Source: CAWDMN01 sp963803155 (lineage in GTDB: Bacteria > Acidobacteriota > Terriglobia > Versatilivoradales > Versatilivoraceae). Taken from it: 64,000 nt of DNA. Shown here in pieces: positions 9,521 to 16,839 of this stretch (the stretch's first letter is position 1; every line of letters begins with the position of its first letter). The notes below the pieces were generated by a model, which saw only the letters and a program-made list of their open reading frames with translations, was not told where the DNA came from and ran no database searches. The translations under genes and the position numbers were made by a program. The DNA lies in contig CAWDMN010000048.1 in NCBI GenBank assembly GCA_963803155.1, positions 62,001 through 126,000 on the forward strand, read 5' to 3'.

Positions 9521-9538
9521 TTGGGCCGGCACGTGCTT
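9521..9538 (+). promoter_or_regulatory. candidate sigma-54 promoter, copy B
   Basis: TTGG at 9521-9524, then 10 nt, then GCT at 9535-9537, giving TTGG-N10-GC with a T before and after GC, close to the -24/-12 consensus though CAC after GG is not kept. About 135-140 nt from the CAGTAGC repeats and about 140 nt from the ATG at 9682. Confidence 0.4.
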
Positions 9539-9681
9539 CTTTTCTATACGAGCACTTGAAAATGATATTCGAATTGTGAGTGCTAGGACACTGGTGGTGG
9601 TGATATATGCAATTGAGCGCACCATTATCAGATCAATCAGAAAAGAACAAATGTCATCCGGGAGAACTAAGGAGAAATGAA

Positions 9682-10140
9682 ATGAAAAAGCTTACAACGA
9701 TGATTGCTCTTGTGTCCATGTTTGGGCTCTTTACTGCTGTTGAGGTGTTTGCGCAAGGGGGGGCTATGCAAAAAGGACAAGGTGGTTGGGGGCAGGGAAC
9801 GGCTTATGGTCGAATGTATAATCCTCAGACCATCGAAACGATCAGTGGCGAGGTCGTCTCGGTGGATAAGATCACGCCCCTGAAAGGGATGAATTACGGT
9901 GTGCATATTGTGGTGAAGACAGACAAAGAGGCAATTAGTGTTCATCTCGGCCCCGGTTGGTATATCGAAAATCAGCGGGTGAAAATTGCCCCAAAAGACA
10001 AAATAGAGGTAAAGGGTTCGCGAATCACTTTTGAAGGCAAACCAGCCATCATTGCCGCTGAAGTGAAGAAGGGTGAGGATGTCTTGACACTTCGGAACGC
10101 TAACGGGGTTCCAGCTTGGAGTAGAGGTAGAGCCCGATAG
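9682..10140 (+). CDS. small exported protein with predicted OB-like domain
   Basis: 152 residues from the ATG at 9682, chosen because AAGGAG lies upstream and the signal peptide (MKKLTTMIALVSMFGLFTAV..FAQ) begins there. The mature part begins with a Gly/Gln-rich linker, then a domain with the pattern TIETISGEVVSVDKITP, GVHIVVKTDKEAISVHLGPGWY and KIEVKGSRITFEGKPAIIAAEV. Proteins of this type occur in many anaerobes, often named DNA-binding by automatic annotation; an exported OB-fold binding protein is more plausible. Its signal peptide and leader are a duplicate of those of the gene at 7765, so both should be expressed together, possibly under the sigma-54 activator. Confidence 0.75.
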   Translation: MKKLTTMIALVSMFGLFTAVEVFAQGGAMQKGQGGWGQGTAYGRMYNPQTIETISGEVVSVDKITPLKGMNYGVHIVVKTDKEAISVHLGPGWYIENQRVKIAPKDKIEVKGSRITFEGKPAIIAAEVKKGEDVLTLRNANGVPAWSRGRAR

Positions 10141-10290
10141 TCTTTGGACTACAAGGGTGCCCCCACCCCCTGACTAATATTTTTGATCTTCAGCAATTCA
10201 AAGGACAGGAGTCGCCTCTTTAAGGCGGATCCATATGGAGGACACCCCTGCCCTCTTTGCCCGCATGAACGGGGAGCAGGAATTGGGATT

Positions 10291-10857
10291 ATGAAAACAG
10301 CCTTTGCCTATTGGGAAAAGCGAATTGCGCCGGTCTTTGATACCGCCCGGCAGCTTCACGTTGTAGAGGTTAAAGCCGGACGAATCGTTGCTGAAACTAA
10401 AGAAGTCCTGGCGGATAATCTCCCGGTTCAAAAGGCGATCACTCTGACAGAGCTGGGCATCGGCACACTGGTTTGTGGCGCCATTTCCCGGCCACTGCGA
10501 GAGATGGTCGCCGCTTATGGTATTAAGGTGATTCCATTCGTGGCGGGTGCCCTGAACGAGGTAATTCAAGCCTGGTTGATTGGCAAGTTGGGGCGCGACA
10601 CCTTTGCTATGCCTGGTTGTTGCGGACGCAGCCGACGCCAGCGCCGGAAACTGGGTGGCATCAACAAAGAGGAGCATTCGATGAACAGGAAAAGACGCGG
10701 TGAAATGGATCAAGGCTTAGGGCAGGGTCAGAGGCGAAGTTGTGCGGGAGGGCCTAAGATAATGGATGCGGTGAGCGTCTGTCTCTGCCCAAAATGCGGT
10801 CATTCTCTGCCTCATCAGCGCGGCGTACCCTGCACACAGGCTCTCTGCCCAAAGTGA
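10291..10857 (+). CDS. NifX/ORP-like domain protein with C-terminal zinc ribbon, ending at a TGA in the ribbon
   Basis: 188 residues from the ATG at 10291. Residues 1-100 form a NifX/NifB-C-like (dinitrogenase Fe-Mo cofactor) domain (MKTAFAYWEKRIAPVFD, LGIGTLVCGAISRPL). A Gly/Arg-rich linker leads to a rubredoxin/zinc-ribbon-like end, CLCPKCGHSLPHQRGVPC..CPK. The frame stops at TGA 10855-10857 exactly where the last Cys of the second CPxC knuckle is expected, and seven plausible residues (GTATRRS) follow before the next stop at 10879-10881. So either TGC mutated to TGA, or the read is wrong, or TGA is recoded. First gene of the ORP-type set; likely binds a metal cluster in the cytoplasm. Confidence 0.75.
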   Translation: MKTAFAYWEKRIAPVFDTARQLHVVEVKAGRIVAETKEVLADNLPVQKAITLTELGIGTLVCGAISRPLREMVAAYGIKVIPFVAGALNEVIQAWLIGKLGRDTFAMPGCCGRSRRQRRKLGGINKEEHSMNRKRRGEMDQGLGQGQRRSCAGGPKIMDAVSVCLCPKCGHSLPHQRGVPCTQALCPK

Positions 10858-10955
10858 GGCACTGCCACGCGTCGCTCTTGATTCTTCACCCCAAACATAA
10901 GAATGACCCAACAAAAGAAAAGCGGGAAAAACCCGCAACAAAAGGAGGCAATAAT

Positions 10956-11315
10956 ATGCCAAGACGAGAAGGAACAGGACCCATGGGAATGGGTTCGATG
11001 ACAGGACACAAAGCAGGATTTTGCGCAGGTTTTGAAATACCTGGCCGTGCAAATTCCGCCCCGGGCCGCAGGCCCGGGATGGGGTTTGGCCTAGGACGCG
11101 GATTCGGCGGCGGAGGCCGGGGATGGCGGCACCGGTTCTACGCCACTGGTTTGCCGGGATGGATGCAGTTCGGCGGATCTGCCGCCCCGCCTCAGCAGTC
11201 AGGCCCGGAGATGGAAAAACGGGGGCTTGAGAACCAGGCCGCCCAATTGCAGTCGGAACTCGATACGATCAAGCAACGCCTTTCCGAGATAGAAACCGGA
11301 AATGCGGCGCAATGA
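10956..11315 (+). CDS. DUF5320-type small protein
   Basis: 119 residues with a clear start (AAAGGAGG 7 nt before the ATG). The N-terminus has the family signature MPRREGTGPMGMG and GFCAGFE, a Gly/Arg-rich middle follows, and the C-terminus is a short coiled coil (~85-115, LENQAAQLQSELDTIKQRLSEIE). Proteins like this accompany NifX/ORP and MinD-ferredoxin genes in many anaerobes, and their function is unknown. A role in assembly of the ORP complex is inferred from the neighbourhood only. Confidence 0.8.
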   Translation: MPRREGTGPMGMGSMTGHKAGFCAGFEIPGRANSAPGRRPGMGFGLGRGFGGGGRGWRHRFYATGLPGWMQFGGSAAPPQQSGPEMEKRGLENQAAQLQSELDTIKQRLSEIETGNAAQ

Positions 11316-11340
11316 CCCCTTCGAGGGTTGCCACGGCGGC

Positions 11341-11370
11341 GGGGGCGCACACTCTGTTGTGGGCGCTCCC
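11341..11370 (+). promoter_or_regulatory. intercistronic stem-loop
   Basis: GGGGGCGC-A-CAC and GTG-G-GCGCTCCC pair over 11 positions (one G-U, one mismatch) around a 6-nt loop. No T-run follows, so it is not a standard terminator; it may stabilise or process the mRNA between the DUF5320 and peroxiredoxin genes. Confidence 0.4.
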
Positions 11371-11406
11371 GTTGCACAAACAATTTGACAAAAGGAGATG
11401 ATCAAC

Positions 11407-12081
11407 ATGGAACAGCCAGCAAGACTTCCACTGATTGGCGAACCAGCTCCGTGTTTTAAAGCGGAAAGCACGCAGGGCCCCATCAATTTCCCCGAAGATT
11501 TCAAAGGGAAATGGGTGATTTTCTTTTCCCATCCCGCCGATTTCACTCCGGTCTGCACGACCGAGTTCATGACTTTCGCCTCCATGCAGCCGGAATTTGA
11601 GAAACTCAACTGCAAACTCCTCGGTCTTTCCATCGACAGCACTTACAGCCACATCGCCTGGCTCCGAACTATCAAGGAAAAGATCGAATTCAGGGGGATG
11701 AAAGGAGTTGAAGTGACTTTCCCGGTGATCAGCGACCTGACAATGGAGGTGTCCAAGGCATTTGGCATGCTCCAGCCCAGCGCCAGCACCACACAGGCTG
11801 TCCGGGCCGTCTTCCTCATTGATCCCGAAGCCTATGTCCGGGCGATTCTCTATTATCCTCTCAGCAACGGGCGCAACATGGAAGAGATCAAGCGTTTGCT
11901 CATGGCAATGCAATTGTCTGATAAACACAAGGTGGCCACACCTGCCAATTGGCAACCGACGGAAGATGTCATTGTTCCTCCTCCTGGGTCGTGCGGCACC
12001 GCTAAGGAACGAGTCGAACAGCCCGCTGCCGACACCAAGGTGTTGGATTGGTTCATGGTTCTCAAGCAATGCCCAAAGTAA
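11407..12081 (+). CDS. 1-Cys (Prx6-type) peroxiredoxin
   Basis: 224 residues. AhpC/TSA domain with the peroxidatic motif HPADFTPVCTTE (Cys near residue 50) and a C-terminal 1-CysPrx_C domain, the usual length for this subfamily. Reduces hydrogen peroxide and organic hydroperoxides in the cytoplasm. Two ATGs follow AAAGGAG; the second, at 11407, has the proper 8-nt spacing and is chosen over 11398. Extra cysteines near the C-terminus (GSCGTAKER and the terminal QCPK) could resolve the sulfenate. Placed between the DUF5320 and DsrE genes, it may protect oxygen-sensitive clusters of the ORP proteins. Confidence 0.93.
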   Translation: MEQPARLPLIGEPAPCFKAESTQGPINFPEDFKGKWVIFFSHPADFTPVCTTEFMTFASMQPEFEKLNCKLLGLSIDSTYSHIAWLRTIKEKIEFRGMKGVEVTFPVISDLTMEVSKAFGMLQPSASTTQAVRAVFLIDPEAYVRAILYYPLSNGRNMEEIKRLLMAMQLSDKHKVATPANWQPTEDVIVPPPGSCGTAKERVEQPAADTKVLDWFMVLKQCPK

Positions 12082-12110
12082 TTTTCAATAATTATGAAAG
12101 GAGATGTTTC

Positions 12111-12554
12111 ATGAGATTGAAGGCTCTTGCAACCATGATTTTTACTATGGCTCTTGTTCTGACATCTATCAGCTTTGCTGCAGAGAAGAAGACAGTATCG
12201 ACAGATGGAGTGTTCATCCACTTCAGTCAGGGTCAAAACGATCCCCATTGGGTTCTCATGGCCTTGAACATGGCTAACCTCATGTCAGAGGACCATCCCG
12301 TGCTGGTGTACTTCGACATTAAGGGCATCGAAGTCGTTCTCAAGGATGCCAAAGATCTGACTTTCGCTCATTTCCCTTCATCCAAGTCTCAACTGGCGAA
12401 ACTGCACGAGAAAGGTGTTCTGATGATGGCGTGCCCCGGCTGCTTGAAGGCAGCGGGAAAATCCGCTGACGATCTCGCTGCAGGCATTCAGATTGCCGAC
12501 AAAGCGAAGTTCTTTTCGTTCGCGGCCGGAAGGATTCTGACCCTTGACTATTAA
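12111..12554 (+). CDS. exported DsrE/DsrF-family protein
   Basis: 147 residues. A signal peptide (MRLKALATMIFTMALVLTSISFA) precedes a DsrE-like fold. The motif MACPGCLKAAG (~residues 106-116) holds two cysteines as CPGC at the position where sulfur-carrying DsrE/TusD proteins have their active Cys. AAAGGAG is 7 nt before the ATG at 12111. Most DsrE proteins are cytoplasmic sulfur carriers; the signal peptide predicts periplasmic sulfur handling here. It follows the peroxiredoxin gene by 29 nt and precedes ORP. Confidence 0.85.
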   Translation: MRLKALATMIFTMALVLTSISFAAEKKTVSTDGVFIHFSQGQNDPHWVLMALNMANLMSEDHPVLVYFDIKGIEVVLKDAKDLTFAHFPSSKSQLAKLHEKGVLMMACPGCLKAAGKSADDLAAGIQIADKAKFFSFAAGRILTLDY

Positions 12555-12606
12555 CAAATAACATGGCCGGAAAGATGCCGGATCACGACATGGATATTCA
12601 AGGAGT

Positions 12607-12640
12607 CCTTCCATGCTGGCTTGGTAGCCAGTGTGGAAGG
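12607..12640 (+). promoter_or_regulatory. strong stem-loop upstream of the ORP gene
   Basis: CCTTCCA (12607-12613) pairs with TGGAAGG (12634-12640) and CTGGCT (12616-12621) with AGCCAG (12626-12631), with a 2x2 internal loop and a TGGT loop. No T-run follows. It lies 31 nt before the GTG start of the ORP gene and could set its level relative to upstream genes by RNA processing or attenuation. Confidence 0.55.
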
Positions 12641-12670
12641 TTCAGGCCATTTATAAAGAGGAGCAAACAG

Positions 12671-13033
12671 GTGAAAGTTGCCTTCACAACTTCTGGAAAC
12701 GACCTCGCAGCCCCGTTGGACAGCCGTTTCGGCCGGGCCCCCAGGTTCTTGATTTGCGATTTGAACAATGAGACTTTTGAAGTTAAAGATAACCAGCAAA
12801 ATTTGAACGCGGCCCAAGGAGCGGGGATCCAGTCGGCGGAAACCGTGGTTCGCTTGGGAGTGGGATGTGTGGTGACCGGGCATTGCGGCCCCAAGGCTTT
12901 CCGCGTTCTTTCCGCGGCCGGGGTCAAAATCTACACCACAGGTGCGCCCAACGTGGCCGCCGCGCTCGATCAATACCGTTTGGGCAAGTTAGTTGAGGCC
13001 CGCTCGGCGGACACCGAAGGCCATTGGGCATGA
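12671..13033 (+). CDS. orange protein (ORP)-like NifX-family protein
   Basis: 120 residues. The start is GTG 12671, 8 nt after GAGGAG, with the domain beginning at once (VKVAFTTSGNDL). Family features are DSRFGRAPRFLICD, NLNAAQGAGIQSAETV, VVTGHCGPKAF and a C-terminal EGHW. This is closest to ORP of Desulfovibrio (DVU2108), a cytoplasmic protein that binds a Mo-Cu sulfide cluster and interacts with the MinD-type ATPases of the complex. The TGA stop overlaps the ATG of the TrmO-like gene (ATGA at 13030), so the two are coupled. Metal content is inferred from the family. Confidence 0.85.
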   Translation: MKVAFTTSGNDLAAPLDSRFGRAPRFLICDLNNETFEVKDNQQNLNAAQGAGIQSAETVVRLGVGCVVTGHCGPKAFRVLSAAGVKIYTTGAPNVAAALDQYRLGKLVEARSADTEGHWA

Positions 13034-13537
13034 AAAATAATATCGTTGTCACTTTCAAACCCATCGGCGTAATCCACAGCGAGCATATAGCCGCGGAGCA
13101 GACCCCCATCCAACCCGTCTATGCCGCGGGTTGCCGAGGGCGGGCAGAGATCTTCCCGGAATACGCCGCGGGGTTGCGTGACCTGGAGGGCTTTTCGCAT
13201 ATCTATCTAATTTATTATCTCCACCAGGCCGCGCCAGGCTCAGCTCATCGTCAAGCCGTTTCTCCAAGATGTCGAACATGGTATTTTTGCCACTCGAACC
13301 CCCTGCCGTCCCAACCCCATCGGCTTGAGCATTGTGGAGCTGGTCAGCCGCGAAGGCAATGTGCTTCAACTTGACGGGATGGACATCTTGGACGGCACGC
13401 CGCTCTTGGACATCAAGCCATACACGGCAAAATTCGATCGGCGCGATCCAATCCGCAACGGCTGGCAGGACGAAGTCTGCGAGGAGACGGCTCAAAAACG
13501 GGGCCGCCGGGGGTACAGAGGCGGAGGCCCCTCATGA
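13030..13537 (+). pseudogene. TrmO/YaeB-like (TsaA family) protein, frameshifted
   Basis: The first frame gives FKPIGVIHSEH, GRAEIFPEYAAGLRDLEGFSHIYLIYYLHQA, then runs out of homology; the +1 frame then gives QLIVKPFLQDVEHGIFATR, CRPNPIGLSIVEL and DGTPLLDIKPY. Removing one G at 13237-13238 joins them into one protein of about 168 residues. The family contains SAM-dependent tRNA N6-methyltransferases (TrmO) and related proteins often found near ORP/MinD genes in anaerobes. Flanked by 4-nt ATGA overlaps on both sides, so it sits in the middle of a tight operon. Either an inactivated gene or an assembly indel. Confidence 0.75.
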
Positions 13538-14403
13538 TTCTCGCGGTCGCTTCAGGCAAAGGAGGAACTGGCAAGACAACCGTTTCGCTAAACTTGGCGC
13601 GGGTGTTTGGCTCGGCTGTGCAGCTTCTGGATTGTGACGTCGAAGAACCCAATGATCATTTGTTTCTGAAGGGTCCAACGATCAAGGAAGAAACCGTCAC
13701 CCTGCCGGTTCCACAAGTGGACGAATCGCTTTGTGACGGCTGCGGCGAATGTGGCAAGTTCTGTCAATTCCACGCCATTGTTTCGTTTGGGACCAAACCA
13801 CTGGTCTTCCCCGAAATGTGCCACGGCTGCGGGGGGTGCATGAAGGTGTGTCCCAAAAAGGCCATCGGCGAAACCGGGAAGCGCATCGGAGTGGTTGAGA
13901 CCATCCAGGCAGGGCAGATCACGCTGATTCAAGGGAAACTGGACGTTGGCGTGGCCATGGCTCCGCCGCTGATCCGCGAAGTCAAGGCTCGTCTGCAAAA
14001 CGGCCTGCCCGCAATTCTGGACGCACCTCCTGGAACTTCGTGCCCGGTCATCGCCACGCTTCGGGGATCGGATTTAATCGTGCTTGTCACGGAACCGACC
14101 CCCTTCGGGCTGCACGATCTTAGACTCGCCGTGGAGGTGGTCCGGAATATCAGGGTTCCCTTTGGTGTCGTCATCAACCGGGCCGGGACAGGAGACGACC
14201 GAGTGTATGTCCACTGCCGCGAACAAGACATCCCAGTGCTTTTGGAAATTCCTGATGATCGGCGGATCGCCGAAGCTTATTCCAGAGGCGAGCTGATCGT
14301 CGAAGCTTTGCCGGAATACCGCTGCCTCTTCCAGGTTCTGCTGGAAAAGACCATGAATCTCCGGAATGCCGAAGGGCTCGTTCCGGCTCAGGAGGAACGA
14401 TGA
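13534..14403 (+). CDS. MinD/ParA-family P-loop ATPase with inserted 2[4Fe-4S] ferredoxin domain
   Basis: 289 residues. Deviant Walker A GKGGTGKTT at the N-terminus, an inserted ferredoxin region (~60-112) with CDGCGECGKFC and CHGCGGCMKVCP, then the rest of the ATPase (ILDAPPGTSCPV, LVTEPTPFGLHDL). Matches the DVU2103/DVU2104 ATPases of the ORP complex. Cytoplasmic; probably couples ATP hydrolysis to Fe-S or Mo-Cu cluster insertion or electron transfer. ATGA overlaps link it to both neighbours. The second copy is at 16840-17748. Confidence 0.9.
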   Translation: MILAVASGKGGTGKTTVSLNLARVFGSAVQLLDCDVEEPNDHLFLKGPTIKEETVTLPVPQVDESLCDGCGECGKFCQFHAIVSFGTKPLVFPEMCHGCGGCMKVCPKKAIGETGKRIGVVETIQAGQITLIQGKLDVGVAMAPPLIREVKARLQNGLPAILDAPPGTSCPVIATLRGSDLIVLVTEPTPFGLHDLRLAVEVVRNIRVPFGVVINRAGTGDDRVYVHCREQDIPVLLEIPDDRRIAEAYSRGELIVEALPEYRCLFQVLLEKTMNLRNAEGLVPAQEER

Positions 14404-15065
14404 GCATCCGGCATGAAGTGTTGCCATTTATTGCTATTGTTGCAATCGCAAGCGCCTGCGTGGGGCTGGGGCTGCAGGCCTTCATGCCCGGGGTTTTGCT
14501 GTTCTTAATGGGGACTTTCGTCCTCCTCTTCTTCTTTCGCGATCCGGAGCGGACTCCGCCGCAGGATCCGGCGGCGGTTCTTAGTGGCGCGGACGGCCGG
14601 GTAATGTCCATTACGCGTTTGGCGGAGAATAGGCATCTTAACGACGAGTGCGTGCGGATCAGCGTTTTTTTAAGCCTTTTCGACGTCCATGTAAACCGTT
14701 CTCCTCTCACCGGGCATTCGCGTTTCATCGGGTATTTCCCCGGCAAAAAAATTTTCGCTTTTCGGGAGAAGTCGTCTGAGCTGAACCAGCATAACAAGAT
14801 TCTGATTGAGGGAGTACAAACACGCTGTTTGGTTGCCCAGATCGTTGGGCCGGTTGCCCGGCGTGTTGTTTATTGGCTGAACCCTGACGCATCGACACCA
14901 GTCAAGGCGGGGGACCGAATCGGGATGATGAAATTCGGTTCGCGGCTGGATATCTACCTGCCAACAGCCGCCGTGGAGGTTTTGGCAAAACCCGGAGACA
15001 GGCTGCGCGCAGGCGAGACGGTCATCGCACGAATCAAACTGCGTGAAAGCGGGGAGTTGCAATAA
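14400..15065 (+). CDS. psd: phosphatidylserine decarboxylase, short (archaeal/PSD-A) type
   Basis: 221 residues. Two N-terminal membrane helices (~8-45) are followed by the PSD fold with FFRDPERTPP, DVHVNRSPLTG and the self-cleavage site FGSRLDIYLP near residue 180, where cleavage before Ser generates the pyruvoyl cofactor. Converts phosphatidylserine to phosphatidylethanolamine at the inner membrane. It overlaps the upstream ATPase by ATGA; no phosphatidylserine synthase gene is adjacent. Its place inside an ORP-type operon is unexpected and may be a historical accident. Confidence 0.88.
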   Translation: MSIRHEVLPFIAIVAIASACVGLGLQAFMPGVLLFLMGTFVLLFFFRDPERTPPQDPAAVLSGADGRVMSITRLAENRHLNDECVRISVFLSLFDVHVNRSPLTGHSRFIGYFPGKKIFAFREKSSELNQHNKILIEGVQTRCLVAQIVGPVARRVVYWLNPDASTPVKAGDRIGMMKFGSRLDIYLPTAAVEVLAKPGDRLRAGETVIARIKLRESGELQ

Positions 15066-16126
15066 CCTCGAAGAACTCCGCCAGCTGTGTTCAATACTCC
15101 TATGGGCCCGTTCCGTCACGCCGTCTGGGCAGGAGCCTGGGCATCAACAATATACCGGGCAAGGCATGCACCTATTCCTGCGTCTACTGCCAGGTGGGAC
15201 AAACCACACAGATGCAGATGGAGCGCCACTCTTTCTATGCGCCCGAAGATATTTTTCGGGATGTGCAGAGTCGAGTGGCAAGAGCCAAAGAGGCGGCAGA
15301 ACGAGTCGACTATCTTGCCTTCGTGCCGGATGGGGAGCCGACCTTGGATGTGAACCTGGGCAGGGAAATCATGCTTTTGAAAACGTTGGAGGTCCCTGTC
15401 GCTGTGATCACGAACGGGTCGCTGTTATGGCGCGATGATGTGAGACGCGAGCTTGGCCTGGCTGATTGGGTTTCGCTGAAGATTGATGCTGTCCAGGAGA
15501 CAATCTGGCGAAAGATCAATCGCCCCCACAAAGCCATTGGACTTCCGCTGATGCTGGATGGTGCGCTTGCTTTTGCCAAAACCTTCTCTGGCAGACTGGC
15601 AACCGAAACGATGCTCGTCAGAGGGATCAATGACTCAGATGATTGCATGAAGGAGGTCGCCGATTTCCTCCACCGCTTGCAGCCCGATCAGGCGTATCTG
15701 GGCATTCCCACCCGCCCTCCCGCGGAGAGGTGGGGGCGAGGCCCGGATGAAGCAACCATCAACCGGGCCTATCATATCCTGGCGGACAAGGTGAAGCGGG
15801 TGGAATACCTGATCGGCTATGAGGGAGTTGATTTTGCCTTGATGGGCAATATTGAAAAAGAACTTTTGAGCATAACTGCCGTTCACCCTTTGCGGGAAGA
15901 GGCTGTCAGCTCGCTGCTTGTCCGGGCTGGATCTAGCTGGGAAGTGGTTGACCGGCTGGTGGCCCGGGGGCTCTCGCAAAAACTGAGCACGATGGGCATC
16001 TCTTTTATCAAAGAAGATTCACAAAAGACTGCGAGGCCGCATCATGATGCTGGCTCTGATCGTTTTGTTCTCCTTGTTAGGGTCGATTTGCTCGGTTGGG
16101 CTCGCGGGCCTGGTCCTTCTTTTTAA
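15062..16126 (+). CDS. radical SAM protein (COG0731-like), apparently with an ATA start
   Basis: The protein contains YSYGPVPSRRLGRSLGIN, then CTYSCVYCQ, the CxxxCxxC site for the radical [4Fe-4S] cluster, and conserved FVPDGEPTLD. A GTG at 15194 would remove the cluster site, so the true start is upstream. Between the in-frame TGA at 15044 and the motif there is no ATG, GTG or TTG; the only table-11 start is ATA at 15062, placed after GGGGAG. That start, or an indel, must be assumed. The C-terminus after ISFIKEDS overlaps the ZIP gene by 83 nt. The family includes tRNA-modifying and maturase-like enzymes; the substrate is unknown. Neighbouring ORP genes suggest a role in cofactor or protein maturation. 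Confidence 0.75.
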   Translation: MTSKNSASCVQYSYGPVPSRRLGRSLGINNIPGKACTYSCVYCQVGQTTQMQMERHSFYAPEDIFRDVQSRVARAKEAAERVDYLAFVPDGEPTLDVNLGREIMLLKTLEVPVAVITNGSLLWRDDVRRELGLADWVSLKIDAVQETIWRKINRPHKAIGLPLMLDGALAFAKTFSGRLATETMLVRGINDSDDCMKEVADFLHRLQPDQAYLGIPTRPPAERWGRGPDEATINRAYHILADKVKRVEYLIGYEGVDFALMGNIEKELLSITAVHPLREEAVSSLLVRAGSSWEVVDRLVARGLSQKLSTMGISFIKEDSQKTARPHHDAGSDRFVLLVRVDLLGWARGPGPSF

Positions 16127-16790
16127 AGGGGGCCGGGTGCGCCTTGTTACAGGCAGCTTGATTCCGTACGCCATCGGCACGCTGCTTGGGGCCGCCTTCT
16201 TCGGCATGATTCCGCACGCGCTGCTGCGGCTTGCCAGCACATCGGTTTTGCCTACTATCCTGGCAGGAATCATTTTATTTTACGTGCTTGAGAAATTTGC
16301 CCTGTGGCGTCATTGTCACGAACGACCCTGTGACATTCATAACCGCGCGGGAGCGATGATTCTGCTGGGCGATTCACTCCACAATTTTGTCGACGGGGTG
16401 GCCATTGCCGCCGCCTTTGCGGGATCCATTCCCTTGGGTATTGCCACTTCCGTGGCCGTGATTGTCCATGAAGTGCCTCAAGAGGTAGGTGATTTCGCGA
16501 TTTTGCTGGAAAATGGTTATTCACGCCCCCGCGCCCTTTGGTTCAATCTGCTCTCCAGTCTCACTGCGCTGGTGGGAGCCGTTATGACTTACTTTCTTCT
16601 CCCCTTCGCTCAGTCGCTGGTTCCTTACTTGCTCTCGGTGTCGGCGGCAAGTTTTATCTATATAGCATTGGCGGACCTTGTGCCTGGCCGGCGCTCCACT
16701 GGCGGGTTGCGAAGCCTTGCCTGGGAACTGCCACTGATTGCCTTGGGTCTGGGCACGATTGTCGTCATGCGGCTTTCGGCAGCGGGATGA
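16044..16790 (+). CDS. ZIP-family metal transporter
   Basis: 248 residues with about eight hydrophobic segments and the paired ZIP metal-site motifs SLHNFVDGVAIAAA (~112-125) and HEVPQEVGDFAIL (~148-160). Takes up divalent metals (Zn, Fe, Mn or others) across the inner membrane. GAGG is 10 nt before the ATG at 16044, inside the end of the radical SAM gene. It might supply a metal for the clusters built by its neighbours, but ZIP specificity cannot be read from sequence. Confidence 0.9.
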   Translation: MMLALIVLFSLLGSICSVGLAGLVLLFKGGRVRLVTGSLIPYAIGTLLGAAFFGMIPHALLRLASTSVLPTILAGIILFYVLEKFALWRHCHERPCDIHNRAGAMILLGDSLHNFVDGVAIAAAFAGSIPLGIATSVAVIVHEVPQEVGDFAILLENGYSRPRALWFNLLSSLTALVGAVMTYFLLPFAQSLVPYLLSVSAASFIYIALADLVPGRRSTGGLRSLAWELPLIALGLGTIVVMRLSAAG

Positions 16791-16839
16791 GAAAGGGGCT
16801 GAGACGGTGGCCCGAAAACACAGAAAGGGATATGAAGGC

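Larger units (their letters stand above)
9261..9780 (+). repeat. segmental duplication, copy B
   Basis: Second copy of 7350-7862. 9261-9380 is a decayed remnant of the 3' end of the sigma-54 activator (the equivalents of the LGIHKTTLFRRLKKLGIPL codons are still readable at the DNA level but broken by indels), followed by the same regulatory region and a signal peptide that starts the gene at 9682. It shows that a unit of activator tail, promoter and exported-protein start was copied in tandem, after which the mature parts of the two exported proteins differ. Confidence 0.85.
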
